A stretch of DNA of 64,000 bases from an uncultured Bacteroidales bacterium (lineage in GTDB: Bacteria > Bacteroidota > Bacteroidia > Bacteroidales > UBA932): contig CALUSM010000003.1 of the NCBI GenBank assembly GCA_944323445.1, forward strand, positions 28,201 to 92,200. Direction: 5' to 3'. Positions 17,021-25,878 of the stretch are shown one piece after another (the stretch's first letter is position 1; every line of letters starts with the position of its first letter). The notes under the pieces were generated by a model. The model made no database searches, was not told the DNA's origin, and worked only from the letters and a program-made list of their open reading frames with translations. The position numbers and the translations under genes were made by a program.

Positions 17021-18559
17021 ATGAAAAAGATATTAGTATCAGCATTAATCGCCGTTCTCGCCGCAGGCCTCAGCTCCTGCTCCAAGGACGCGCTCAACAC
17101 CTCGCCCACCGACTCGGTGACAGGTGAGGGACTGTTCGAAAACGCCACAGCGGCCCTCATGCCCCTGAACGGTATCTACAGGTCCATGTACACAGCCGGA
17201 TGGTCCACCCTCAACGGCGGCAACTCGCACCAGTGCTTCGGCATCTCGGCCTACAACCTGGCCGCCGACGTGATGGGCGAGGACTTCATCCAGGACGGAC
17301 AGGGCTCCGGCTGGTTCTGGTACGACTGCCTCTACGACGTGAAGGGCATGTACACCAGCGGCGCATGGCGCCCCTACGACCTCTGGAACGCCTACTACAC
17401 CTGGATCTCCAACGCCAACTACATCATCGCTGCCAAGGAGACCATGACAGGCACTCCCAGCGACATAAACTACGTGATCGGCCAGGCCTACGCCATCCGC
17501 GCCTACTCCTACTTCATGCTGATTCAGTGGTATGCCCGCACATACAAGGGACATGAGAGCGAGAAGGGCGTGCCCGTATACACCGAGCCGACCATCGCCG
17601 GTACCGAGGGCAAGGGCAGGGGCACCGTCGAGGAGACCTACGCCCAGATCAACGCCGACATCGACACCGCCATCGCCCGCCTGAGCAACTCGTATGCCCA
17701 GACCCACGCCTCCCACATCGACATGTACGTGGCCAACGGTATCAAGGCCCGTATCTGCATGGTTCAGGAGAGATGGGAGGAGGCCCTCGAGTGCGCCCGC
17801 ATAGCGCAGCAGGGAGGTACCCTGACCGCATCAGTGACCGGCGGAATGAACGACGTGGGCCAGAGCGACGTGCTCTGGGGCGCTGAGATCATCCCCGACC
17901 AGTCCGGTATCTACGCCTCCTTCATGATGCACATGGTGTATGACGGCACCGACGGATACGGCAACACCGCCCGCAAGCTCATCAGCGCCGACCTCTACAA
18001 CAAGATGGGAGCCAACGATATCCGCCGCGCATGGTGGAATCCTTCGGAGAAGACCAGCACCGACACGAGGTACCAGCAGGTGAAGTTCCAGTGGTCCAAC
18101 AAGTCCACCTACGAGGCCGACTACATCTGGATGAGGACTCCCGAGTTCGTGCTGACCGAGGCCGAGGCCCTCTGCCGTCTCGGACGCGACGGCGAGGCCC
18201 AGCAGGTGCTCAACAGCTTTATGCAGAACTACCGCGACACTAATTATGAGACCGCCAAGACAGGAACAGCCCTTGGAACACTCACGACCGACTACGTTGG
18301 TTCCCTCCTTGAGGAGATTATCATCCAGCGCCGAATCGAACTCTGGGGCGAGTACGGACGTATCTTCGATATCCGCAGGCTGAAACAGGGATTCCAGAGG
18401 ACCGAGGCCCTCGGATGGCCTGCGGCAACCCTGCTGACCGGACTCAAGACCTACAACCCCGAGTCCTGGGACTGGGTAATGACCATCCCCCAGGCCGAGT
18501 TCGACGCCAACCACGCTCTCACAGCCGATGATCAGAACCCCAGGGATTCAGGTATTTAA
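17021..18559 (+). CDS. SusD/RagB-family nutrient-binding lipoprotein (operon 2)
   Basis: The 512-residue SusD-family lipoprotein (GLSSC, Cys20) starts 21 bp after the silent susC. The first 35 or so residues are almost identical to the operon 1 SusD, and the block RRIELWGEYGRIFDIRRL near the C-terminus is shared. The middle differs at many positions, including the extra residues in TAGWSTLNGGNSHQCFG. It would act as the lid for the right-hand SusC, and its transcription depends on the same inversion. The retained open frame argues that the OFF operon is used at times and kept under selection. Confidence 0.94.
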   Translation: MKKILVSALIAVLAAGLSSCSKDALNTSPTDSVTGEGLFENATAALMPLNGIYRSMYTAGWSTLNGGNSHQCFGISAYNLAADVMGEDFIQDGQGSGWFWYDCLYDVKGMYTSGAWRPYDLWNAYYTWISNANYIIAAKETMTGTPSDINYVIGQAYAIRAYSYFMLIQWYARTYKGHESEKGVPVYTEPTIAGTEGKGRGTVEETYAQINADIDTAIARLSNSYAQTHASHIDMYVANGIKARICMVQERWEEALECARIAQQGGTLTASVTGGMNDVGQSDVLWGAEIIPDQSGIYASFMMHMVYDGTDGYGNTARKLISADLYNKMGANDIRRAWWNPSEKTSTDTRYQQVKFQWSNKSTYEADYIWMRTPEFVLTEAEALCRLGRDGEAQQVLNSFMQNYRDTNYETAKTGTALGTLTTDYVGSLLEEIIIQRRIELWGEYGRIFDIRRLKQGFQRTEALGWPAATLLTGLKTYNPESWDWVMTIPQAEFDANHALTADDQNPRDSGI

Positions 18560-18575
18560 CATTTAAAATGCAAAC

Positions 18576-19520
18576 ATGATGAAAAGATTATTCAAGACAA
18601 TTGCAATAGCCATTGCGGGTGCCGCCATGCTGGTATCCTGCAACAAGGACCAGATTAGCGAGACCTACACACCAGCTGAAGGTGACGGTCTGTTCACTTT
18701 CAATGCTACCGGTACTGCCGCTTTTGAGTTCGGACCTGAAAGCCCCAACATGACCATCGAGCTGTACCGCAGTGTCGCTGATGCGGAAGCTACAGTACCG
18801 GTATCAAGCACACAGATGCTCGGTGAGACACCCGTCTCTGTTCTCGACATTCCGTCCGAGGCCAAATTCGAGGCCGGCAGCCATACAGCGCATGTTGTCA
18901 TTACCTACAATGAGAATCTCAAAGCCGACAACAGCTACAGTATCACCCTGAGTATCCCTGCGGAGCAGACATCCCCCGGAGGAAACGCCACCATCGCTTT
19001 CAATGCCTCAATGGCATACGTGTGGGAGTCCCTGGGAACAGACGGACAGTTCTATGACAACATGGGCGGCCTTATCGTGCCCGTTGAAGTATTGCTGGCG
19101 ACAAACTCACCCGTTCCCAACAGCCGCTACAGGATTATGAATCCTTATCCCGCAGAAGCACAGGCCGCTATCGCAGCAGGTGTCGGTGCTTTTGTCGGAG
19201 GTCCTGTCAGTGAATACATTGAGTTCGTTGTTGATCCCGAAACAAAACTCCTGACCTGGAGCGGATACTGGAACAGCGGCGTGCTTGTAGATGCTACCCT
19301 CAGCTTCTCGCATCTCAATTACTGGTTCGGGACAGAGTCTCCGTTTGCAGGAGCCACCGAGTTCCCCTCCGAATGCGGAATGATGATGGAAGGTATCTTC
19401 CAGTTCAAACCTCATGTATCGGCTTTTGCCGATGAAGCGCAGAGCAGCGGCTGGACCATCAGCAACGCATACGAGTATCTCGCACTTCCCGGTTATGACC
19501 TGAGCAGCATCGGGCTGTAG
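18576..19520 (+). CDS. SusCD-associated surface lipoprotein (third gene, operon 2)
   Basis: This 314-residue lipoprotein (signal MMKRLFKT..., lipobox LVSC) starts 16 bp after susD. It may start at the first or second of two adjacent ATG codons. The N-terminal half aligns with the operon 1 protein (TYTPAEGDG, VSSTQMLGETPVSVLDIP, ESLGT). After the SLGT block the two diverge: this copy lacks the EF-hand-like loop and has its own C-terminal region with SGYWNSGV and HLNYWFGTESPF. It probably binds or presents a different ligand. It is the last gene before a terminator. Confidence 0.8.
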   Translation: MMKRLFKTIAIAIAGAAMLVSCNKDQISETYTPAEGDGLFTFNATGTAAFEFGPESPNMTIELYRSVADAEATVPVSSTQMLGETPVSVLDIPSEAKFEAGSHTAHVVITYNENLKADNSYSITLSIPAEQTSPGGNATIAFNASMAYVWESLGTDGQFYDNMGGLIVPVEVLLATNSPVPNSRYRIMNPYPAEAQAAIAAGVGAFVGGPVSEYIEFVVDPETKLLTWSGYWNSGVLVDATLSFSHLNYWFGTESPFAGATEFPSECGMMMEGIFQFKPHVSAFADEAQSSGWTISNAYEYLALPGYDLSSIGL

Positions 19521-19540
19521 ACAATATTTTATAGTACAGA

Positions 19541-19577
19541 TAACCCCGCCGGGACGATGTCCGGGCGGGGTTATTTT
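19541..19577. terminator. Bidirectional terminator after susCD operon 2
   Basis: TAACCCCGCC (19541-19550) pairs with GGCGGGGTTA (19564-19573), with an inner GGAC/GTCC pairing, followed by a T-rich tract. It separates the convergent lipoprotein gene (+) and hppA (-). Confidence 0.85.
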
Positions 19578-19595
19578 ACGTGAAAATGCGCTCGA

Positions 19596-21812
19596 TTACA
19601 ACACGCTGAAAGCCACATTGAGTCCGGCAGTGACGATGGATACCATGCTCATGAGCTTGATGAGGATGTTGAGGGAGGGACCGGAGGTGTCCTTGAAAGG
19701 ATCGCCTACGGTGTCTCCGACCACTGTGGCCTTATGGGCGTCGGAGCCCTTGCCTCCGAGGTTGCCCTCCTCCACATACTTCTTGGCATTGTCCCAGGCA
19801 CCGCCCGAGTTGGCCATGAAGATAGCCAGCACGAAGCCAGAGCCGAGAGAACCCACCAGCAGGCCTATTGTACCGGCCACACCGAAGAACACTCCCACCA
19901 GTACCGGCACGATGATGGCCAGAAGCGAGGGGAAGAGCATCTCCTGTTGGGCACCTTTGGTAGAGATGGCCACGCAGCGGGCATAGTCCGGAACGGCCTC
20001 TCCTGTAAGGATGCCCTTGATCTCGCGGAACTGACGGCGCACCTCCGCCACCATCTTCTGAGCGGCACGTCCCACCGCGTTCATGGTCAGACCGCAAAAA
20101 AGGAAGGACATCATGGCACCGATGAAGACTCCGGCCAGAACCGTGGGATTCATCAGATTGATATGGTAATAGTCCATGAAATCAGGAATGGTGGCCTGCG
20201 CCACTTCCACTGTCCTGCCTCCGCCAAGGTCCAGGACAGTCTCCCCTATCCTCTGAAGTCCTATCTTTATCTCCTCGAGATAGGAGGCGAGAAGGGCAAG
20301 GGCGGTCAGGGCAGCGGAGCCGATGGCAAAACCTTTGCCGGTAGCGGCTGTAGTGTTGCCGAGAGCGTCCAGTATGTCGGTGCGCTGGCGTACCTCCGGC
20401 TCGAGCTCGCTCATCTGGGCGTTGCCGCCTGCATTGTCCGCGATGGGCCCGTAGGCATCGGTGGCCAGGGTGATACCGAGTGTAGAGAGCATGCCGACAG
20501 CGGCGATGCCTATGCCGTAGAGCCCTAGACTCAGATTCTGGGCCGTGAGCATGCCGGTCACGTCAAAGCCTATCGCACAGAGGTATGCCAGGATGATGGC
20601 CACGACGATGGTGATGACCGGGACGGCAGTCGATATCATACCGAGACCAACGCCGGAGATAATGACTGTAGCCGGGCCGGTGTTGGAGCTTTCTGCGAGC
20701 TTGCGGGTCGGTCTGTAGGAATGCGAAGTGAAATATTCGGTGGACTGGCCGATGATGATGCCGGCTATCAGGCCCACGACCACAGAGCAGGATATCCAGG
20801 CCCAGTTGGGGATATCCAGGACGTACAGGATGCCGAAGGTGGCCGCGGCTATCAGGGCCGAGGACACATTGGTTCCGAGGCTCAGGGAGCGGAGCAGCTG
20901 TTTCATGCCGGCGCCCTCCCTGGTCTTCACGAGATAGATTCCGATGACCGAGAGGATGATGCCGACCGCAGCGATAAGCATAGGGGCGAAGACAGCCCTG
21001 AGCTGCATCGAAGTGTCCGCGTAGGAGTAGAACGCCGAGGCACCGAGAGCTGAGGTGGCCAGGATGGAGCCGCAGTAGGACTCATAGAGGTCTGCTCCCA
21101 TACCGGCTACATCACCCACGTTGTCCCCGACATTGTCAGCGATGGTTGCCGGATTGCGGGGATCGTCCTCGGGAATACCGGCCTCCACCTTTCCCACCAG
21201 GTCGGCGCCCACGTCAGCGGCCTTGGTGTAGATACCACCGCCGACACGGGCGAAAAGGGCCTGCGTCGAGGCTCCCATGCCGAAGGTAAGCATCGTCGTC
21301 GTCACCACGACCAGTTTCTGGGGGCCGTCAGCGCTGATAAAATGGTCTAGGATCAGGTACCATACCGATATGTCCAGCAGGCCGAGTCCCACGACCGTAA
21401 GGCCCATCACGGCGCCGGAACGGAAAGCCAGCTTCAGGCCGGCGTTGAGGGAGCGGCGGGCGGCACTGGCAGTCCTGCCCGAGGCGTATGTAGCGGTCTT
21501 CATGCCTATGAAACCGGCCAGACCGGAGAAGAATCCGCCGGTCAGGAACGCGAACGGAACCCAGTGGTTCTGCACGTCGAATCCGTAGGCCAGGACTGCG
21601 AAGAATACGGCCAGAATGACGAATACTATGGTTACAACCTTGTACTGCTGCTTGAGATAGGCCATCGCGCCCTTGCGCACATAGGCCGCAATCTCTTTCA
21701 TCGTAGGAGTGCCCTCGTCCTCCTTCAGCATTCCTCTGTAGAAGAAGTATGCGAATCCCAGCGCTATCAGGGACGCAAGGGGCACAAGCCAGAATAACAA
21801 ATCTGCTGACAT
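19596..21812 (-). CDS. hppA: Membrane-bound ion-translocating pyrophosphatase
   Basis: The 738-residue polytopic protein hydrolyses inorganic pyrophosphate and uses the energy to pump H+ and/or Na+ across the inner membrane (M-PPase family, about 16 helices). The substrate-binding block GGGIYTKAADVGADLVGKVEAGIPEDDPRNPATIADNVGDNVGD-type sequence is present near residues 205-250, with a second acidic cluster near the C-terminus (DNAKKYVEEG, HKATVVGDTVGDPFKDT). The segment NTTAATGKG has Ala and Gly at the two positions that mark potassium-dependent members of the family, a class that includes Na+ and Na+/H+ pumps. The pumped ion cannot be decided here. It follows murI by 23 bp and probably shares a transcript. 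Confidence 0.96.
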   Translation of the reverse strand: MSADLLFWLVPLASLIALGFAYFFYRGMLKEDEGTPTMKEIAAYVRKGAMAYLKQQYKVVTIVFVILAVFFAVLAYGFDVQNHWVPFAFLTGGFFSGLAGFIGMKTATYASGRTASAARRSLNAGLKLAFRSGAVMGLTVVGLGLLDISVWYLILDHFISADGPQKLVVVTTTMLTFGMGASTQALFARVGGGIYTKAADVGADLVGKVEAGIPEDDPRNPATIADNVGDNVGDVAGMGADLYESYCGSILATSALGASAFYSYADTSMQLRAVFAPMLIAAVGIILSVIGIYLVKTREGAGMKQLLRSLSLGTNVSSALIAAATFGILYVLDIPNWAWISCSVVVGLIAGIIIGQSTEYFTSHSYRPTRKLAESSNTGPATVIISGVGLGMISTAVPVITIVVAIILAYLCAIGFDVTGMLTAQNLSLGLYGIGIAAVGMLSTLGITLATDAYGPIADNAGGNAQMSELEPEVRQRTDILDALGNTTAATGKGFAIGSAALTALALLASYLEEIKIGLQRIGETVLDLGGGRTVEVAQATIPDFMDYYHINLMNPTVLAGVFIGAMMSFLFCGLTMNAVGRAAQKMVAEVRRQFREIKGILTGEAVPDYARCVAISTKGAQQEMLFPSLLAIIVPVLVGVFFGVAGTIGLLVGSLGSGFVLAIFMANSGGAWDNAKKYVEEGNLGGKGSDAHKATVVGDTVGDPFKDTSGPSLNILIKLMSMVSIVTAGLNVAFSVL

Positions 21813-21835
21813 TGTCTTGTTTTAGAATTAAGTGG

Positions 21836-22624
21836 TTATTGAATGTTGACTTGATGGAAATTCTCCGGTGTCAGGAAAGGATCAATGGACATGGCGGTAC
21901 GCTGAAGCACCGCCGGATCCCCTGTAGAACAGAAGTCCCTCGAACCGGCTTCCGCAGACATCCCGGAAGCGGAGAGCGGGACTGAAAGCACCCTCGCGGT
22001 CTGCCTGGCGACGGCGGGGGCAGGATTGATTATCCGCACGGACGGACCCGCAGCACGGGCTATCGCCTCCTGCAGAAAGGGGAAATGCGTACATCCCAGG
22101 ACAATGACATCGGCTCCCTCGTCCGTCATCTCCCTCACATAGCGCCTCACCAGAGCCTCGGGGACCTCTCCCCTCTCCACCGCCTCGACAAGTCCCCTGC
22201 CGACCTTTTCTATGACACGGACTCCGGCGGCATATTTCATCACCGTATCGCGGTAGAGACTGCCTTTGAAAGTATTGGCGGTCGCCAGAACCCCCACCAC
22301 TCCGGTGTGCGAGGCCAGGGCGGCCGGCTTGACGGCAGGCTCCATGCCGATGAACGGTATCGGGAAACGCGAACGCAGACAGGAGACTGCGGCAGCCGTA
22401 GCCGTATTGCAGGCCACGACCACCGCATCAGCCTTTCTGTCCATGAGAAAACGCACGACAGCGCAGGCACGGGCTACAATATAATCGGGAGACTTGTCAC
22501 CGTAGGGGCAGTGGGCGGAATCCGCCACGTAGACATAATCCTGCCCCGGCATCAGGGAACGGAGCTCCTTCCATACCGAGAGTCCTCCTACCCCAGAATC
22601 ATATACTCCGATTACATTCCGCAC
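21836..22624 (-). CDS. murI: Glutamate racemase
   Basis: The 262-residue enzyme converts L-glutamate to D-glutamate for peptidoglycan. It has the family motifs DSGVGGLSV (Asp9), VVACNTATAAAV with catalytic Cys72, and LGCTHFPFL with catalytic Cys178. The length matches the family. The ATG is 13 bp after the stop of the thioredoxin-fold lipoprotein gene and the pyrophosphatase gene follows closely, so co-transcription is likely. Confidence 0.96.
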   Translation of the reverse strand: MRNVIGVYDSGVGGLSVWKELRSLMPGQDYVYVADSAHCPYGDKSPDYIVARACAVVRFLMDRKADAVVVACNTATAAAVSCLRSRFPIPFIGMEPAVKPAALASHTGVVGVLATANTFKGSLYRDTVMKYAAGVRVIEKVGRGLVEAVERGEVPEALVRRYVREMTDEGADVIVLGCTHFPFLQEAIARAAGPSVRIINPAPAVARQTARVLSVPLSASGMSAEAGSRDFCSTGDPAVLQRTAMSIDPFLTPENFHQVNIQ

Positions 22625-22637
22625 GTACCCCCCGCTG

Positions 22638-23753
22638 TTACTTCAGGTACTCGTCGAGCAAAGCCTCTATCTCGTCCTCGGCCACCTTGCGGCCTATGAT
22701 GTTGCCCTCCGAATCCACGAACACGTTCTGAGGAATATAGGTGACATTGTACAGTTTTGCCACGTCACTTGCCCATGCCTTGAGGTCGGAGACCTGGGTC
22801 CAGGTGAGACGGTCCTCCCTTATGCCCTTGACCCATGCGTCATGTTCGCGGTCCAGGGAAACACCGATAATCTCAAATCCGAGCCTGTGGTACTTCTTGT
22901 AGATCTTGACGAGAGTGGGATTGAAGTTGCGGCAGGGACCACACCAGCTGGCCCAGAAATCGATCATCGTCACCTTTCCCTCCGGATAGAAATCCGAGAA
23001 GGTCACAGGCTTGCCGTCCGGGTCATTGAGAGTGAAATCCGGCGCCTTCGAACCCTTCACAAGACCGAGCTCCTTCTGGAGATATGTGTCCAGACGCGCT
23101 ACGAACTTGTTGTCCGCAAAAGCAGGCTCTGCCTTGTAGGAGGATACGAACGCAGACAGGCTGTCAGCGTCCATATAGTAGTAGTCACGGCTGTCCATGA
23201 TGAAATACAGTGCGACATCCGAGACAGGATTCTCTGCCATCAGGTCCCGGCGCACACGGTCGAGCTCCTGCTGGTACTCCTGATAGACGGCAAGCGCCGA
23301 GTCCCGTTTGTCCTGGGAGGACGTGGGATTGCGGAGGATGCCCATCAGAGCCTGGGAGCCATAGCTTTCAGAGAGACCGTCGACTGCCGCCTGATAGCGG
23401 TTGATCAATGTCTGGGCAGGACCTCCGGTAACGACTGGTCTGTCGGAATTGATATCGGCGTTGACAGTGTAGTCGGCATTCTCCAGGAAGATGGATATCA
23501 TGCCGGGTATACCGTCGATAGAAATATAGAAGGGCTCGGGAGAGGTCACCGTCCCCTTGAATACGAATTTGCCGTCGGTAACCGCGACAGTATCCCTTAT
23601 CGAGTCATCCCTGTCTCTGTTGAAAAGGTAGGCGGTACCGTTGACCAGCTTGTCGCTGTCCCCTGTGATTGTACCCTTGATGGTGTACTTGTCACCGCTG
23701 CTGCATGATGCCGCCATTACAACGGCGGCACAGATGAAGAGTAACTTTTTCAT
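22638..23753 (-). CDS. TlpA/ResA-like thiol-disulfide lipoprotein with DUF4369-type N-domain
   Basis: The 371-residue lipoprotein (lipobox MAASC, Cys17) has an N-terminal beta domain of the DUF4369 type (about 22-115), a helical linker, and a C-terminal thioredoxin fold (about 235-371) with the active site WASWCGPC (Cys271, Cys274). Proteins of this architecture are common in Bacteroidota and are thought to act as periplasmic thiol-disulfide reductases; the substrate is not known. It lies between the carbonic anhydrase gene (44 bp upstream) and murI (13 bp downstream). Confidence 0.9.
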   Translation of the reverse strand: MKKLLFICAAVVMAASCSSGDKYTIKGTITGDSDKLVNGTAYLFNRDRDDSIRDTVAVTDGKFVFKGTVTSPEPFYISIDGIPGMISIFLENADYTVNADINSDRPVVTGGPAQTLINRYQAAVDGLSESYGSQALMGILRNPTSSQDKRDSALAVYQEYQQELDRVRRDLMAENPVSDVALYFIMDSRDYYYMDADSLSAFVSSYKAEPAFADNKFVARLDTYLQKELGLVKGSKAPDFTLNDPDGKPVTFSDFYPEGKVTMIDFWASWCGPCRNFNPTLVKIYKKYHRLGFEIIGVSLDREHDAWVKGIREDRLTWTQVSDLKAWASDVAKLYNVTYIPQNVFVDSEGNIIGRKVAEDEIEALLDEYLK

Positions 23754-23797
23754 GATGGTAAAATATTGGTTTGTGATTGATTGCTGTCTGTCAACTG

Positions 23798-24331
23798 CTA
23801 CTTGCCGGCGTCACCCTCCCCGTCATCGAGGAACCACTCCTTGTACATCATATAGCCCCGGGCGTTCTTGTGGGCCGACTGCCTCACGGCGTCAGTGCCG
23901 TCCTTGACTTTCTTAGCGGGAACTCCTGCGTAGACTCCGGGCTCCAGCTTCGAGTTGCTCAGCACCACGGCTCCGGCCGCGATGATGCTGCCATCTGAGA
24001 CCTCCACTCCGTCCAGAAGCACGGCGCCCATGCCCACAAGGACATCGTTTCCCACCTTTGCCCCGTGAATGACCGCGTTGTGTCCCACCGACACATCATC
24101 CCCAATCTCCACCACCGACCTTTTGTACAGCGTATGCAGCACCGCACCGTCCTGAATATTCACCCTGTTTCCGAGCCGTATCGGATTCACGTCGCCGCGG
24201 AGCACCGCCCCGTACCATATACTGCAGTCGTCTCCTATCTCCACATCACCGATAATCGCCGCATTCTCAGCGATAAAACATCCCTTCCCGATCTTCGGTA
24301 TCACCCCGTTCAAAGGTCTTATAATAGCCAT
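23798..24331 (-). CDS. Gamma-class carbonic anhydrase family protein (left-handed beta-helix)
   Basis: This trimeric hexapeptide-repeat protein belongs to the PaaY/CaiE/YrdA group related to archaeal gamma carbonic anhydrase. The zinc-ligand histidines are visible in AVLHTLY and SVGHNAVIHG (residues 66, 84 and 89 from this start). The repeats run through the first 150 or so residues. Two ATG codons are possible, at 24343 and 24331. The -7 box at 24365-24358 would place the transcript start near 24352, which leaves a usable leader only for 24331, so that start is preferred. Whether it hydrates CO2 or transfers acyl groups cannot be told; the gene may begin an operon with the three genes downstream. 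Confidence 0.85.
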   Translation of the reverse strand: MAIIRPLNGVIPKIGKGCFIAENAAIIGDVEIGDDCSIWYGAVLRGDVNPIRLGNRVNIQDGAVLHTLYKRSVVEIGDDVSVGHNAVIHGAKVGNDVLVGMGAVLLDGVEVSDGSIIAAGAVVLSNSKLEPGVYAGVPAKKVKDGTDAVRQSAHKNARGYMMYKEWFLDDGEGDAGK

Positions 24332-24357
24332 ATCATATTCCATTTAAAAATAACCCA

Positions 24358-24365
24358 CAAATATA
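24358..24365 (-). promoter_or_regulatory. -7 box (TATATTTG) for the gamma carbonic anhydrase gene
   Basis: An exact TAnnTTTG match on the minus strand, 26 bp before the preferred start codon. A partial -33 (TTG) lies about 16 bp further upstream. Confidence 0.55.
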
Positions 24366-24392
24366 AAAAAATAATAAACTGCAAGTGCATAA

Positions 24393-24430
24393 AATAAAAA
24401 AGACCGCATCCATATCGGATACGGTCCTTT
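24393..24430 (-). terminator. Rho-independent terminator of gdhA
   Basis: On the minus strand GACCGTATCC and GGATGCGGTC pair (one G-U) around a 5-nt loop and are followed by TTTTTTATTTT. It lies about 55 bp past the gdhA stop. Confidence 0.85.
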
Positions 24431-24483
24431 AACTTTAGGAGGAGAACATTGCTATAACAGATGTCGCTCCTGACGCGCCGAAA

Positions 24484-25827
24484 CTAGATGATACCCTGCT
24501 CGAGCATAGCCTGAGCCACCTTCATGAAGCCGGCAATGTTCGCACCCTTAACGTAGTCAACATGACCGTCGGGCTGAGTACCGAACTTAACGCAGGCCTC
24601 GTGGATGCTCTGCATGATGTAGTGCAGCTTCTCGTCCACTTCCTTGGCAGACCAGCTGATGTGAGTAGCGTTCTGGGTCATCTCGAGACCAGAGGTAGCT
24701 ACACCGCCGGCGTTGACAGCCTTACCGGGAGCGAAGAGGATACCCTTGCTCTGGAACTCGTGAATAGCCTCAGGGGTGCAGCCCATGTTGGAAACCTCGC
24801 AGCAGCACCATGTACCGTTGGCGATCAGCTCCTTGGCATCGTCACCGTTAAGCTCGTTCTGGAATGCGCAAGGCAGAGCGATGTCGCACTTAACGCTCCA
24901 TGCTTTCTTGCCGGCTGTAAATTTAGCGGCACCAGGGAACTTATCAGCCATATCCTGAACCTTGTTCCTGTTGGAAGCACGCATTACGAGCATGTAGTCA
25001 ATCATCTCATCGGTGATACCGCCGGGAATCTCGCAGACTCCGTCAGGACCGGAGATAGCGATAACCTTTGCGCCGAGTTCCTTGGCCTTTGTAGCGGCAC
25101 CCCATGCTACGTTACCGAAGCCGGAGAGAGCGACTGTCTTGTCCTTGATGTCCTTGCCGGCATGGTGGAGGAGGTGCTGTGTGAAGTACAGAGCGCCGAA
25201 TCCTGTTGCCTCGGGACGGAGGATGGAACCACCCCATGTGCCGCCCTTACCGGTGAGAACGCCAGTGTTGTACTCGCGTGCGAGCTTCTTGTACATTCCG
25301 TACAGATAGCCGATCTCACGTCCGCCTACACCTACGTCACCTGCAGGGATATCGGTGTCAGGGCCGATGCATCTCCAGAGCTCATACATGAAGGCCTGGC
25401 AGAATCTCATGATCTCAGCGTCAGACTTGCCGACGGGATCGAAGTCAGAACCACCCTTTGCACCGCCCATAGGCAGAGTTGTCAGAGCGTTCTTGAAAGT
25501 CTGCTCGAAACCGAGGAACTTCAGCATGGAAGGAGTAACTGCCTTGTGGAAGCGGAGACCTCCCTTGTAGGGGCCGATAGCGGAGTTGAACTGAACCCTG
25601 TAGCCGAGGTTGGTCTGAACCTCACCCTTGTCGTCAACCCAGGTAACCCTGAATGTGAAGATACGGTCGGGCTCTACGATTCTCTCGACGATCTTAGCCT
25701 TCTCGAACTCGGGATGCTGGTTGTAAACCTCTTCGATGGACTCGAGTACTTCGCGGACTGCCTGCAGGTACTCTTTCTCGTTACCATACTTGGCCTCAAG
25801 TTTGGCCATGATTTCTGAAACTTTCAT
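24484..25827 (-). CDS. gdhA: NADP-type glutamate dehydrogenase
   Basis: The 447-residue enzyme interconverts 2-oxoglutarate plus ammonia and glutamate. Length and sequence are those of the hexameric small-subunit (about 450 aa) family. Substrate-binding residues lie in NSAIGPYKGGLRFH (Lys88) and the catalytic lysine in PMGGAKGGSDFDP (Lys124); Asp164 is in the AGDVGVGGREIGY block. A dinucleotide fold begins at LSGFGNVAWG. Similarity to the anabolic NADPH enzymes suggests ammonia assimilation; coenzyme choice is inferred from family. It lies just downstream of korAB, which makes or uses 2-oxoglutarate, and ends in its own terminator. Confidence 0.96.
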   Translation of the reverse strand: MKVSEIMAKLEAKYGNEKEYLQAVREVLESIEEVYNQHPEFEKAKIVERIVEPDRIFTFRVTWVDDKGEVQTNLGYRVQFNSAIGPYKGGLRFHKAVTPSMLKFLGFEQTFKNALTTLPMGGAKGGSDFDPVGKSDAEIMRFCQAFMYELWRCIGPDTDIPAGDVGVGGREIGYLYGMYKKLAREYNTGVLTGKGGTWGGSILRPEATGFGALYFTQHLLHHAGKDIKDKTVALSGFGNVAWGAATKAKELGAKVIAISGPDGVCEIPGGITDEMIDYMLVMRASNRNKVQDMADKFPGAAKFTAGKKAWSVKCDIALPCAFQNELNGDDAKELIANGTWCCCEVSNMGCTPEAIHEFQSKGILFAPGKAVNAGGVATSGLEMTQNATHISWSAKEVDEKLHYIMQSIHEACVKFGTQPDGHVDYVKGANIAGFMKVAQAMLEQGII

Positions 25828-25878
25828 ATTAAAAGTGTTTTTAGTGTTTATTAAAATGGTTCAATTGTTTTTCATTCA

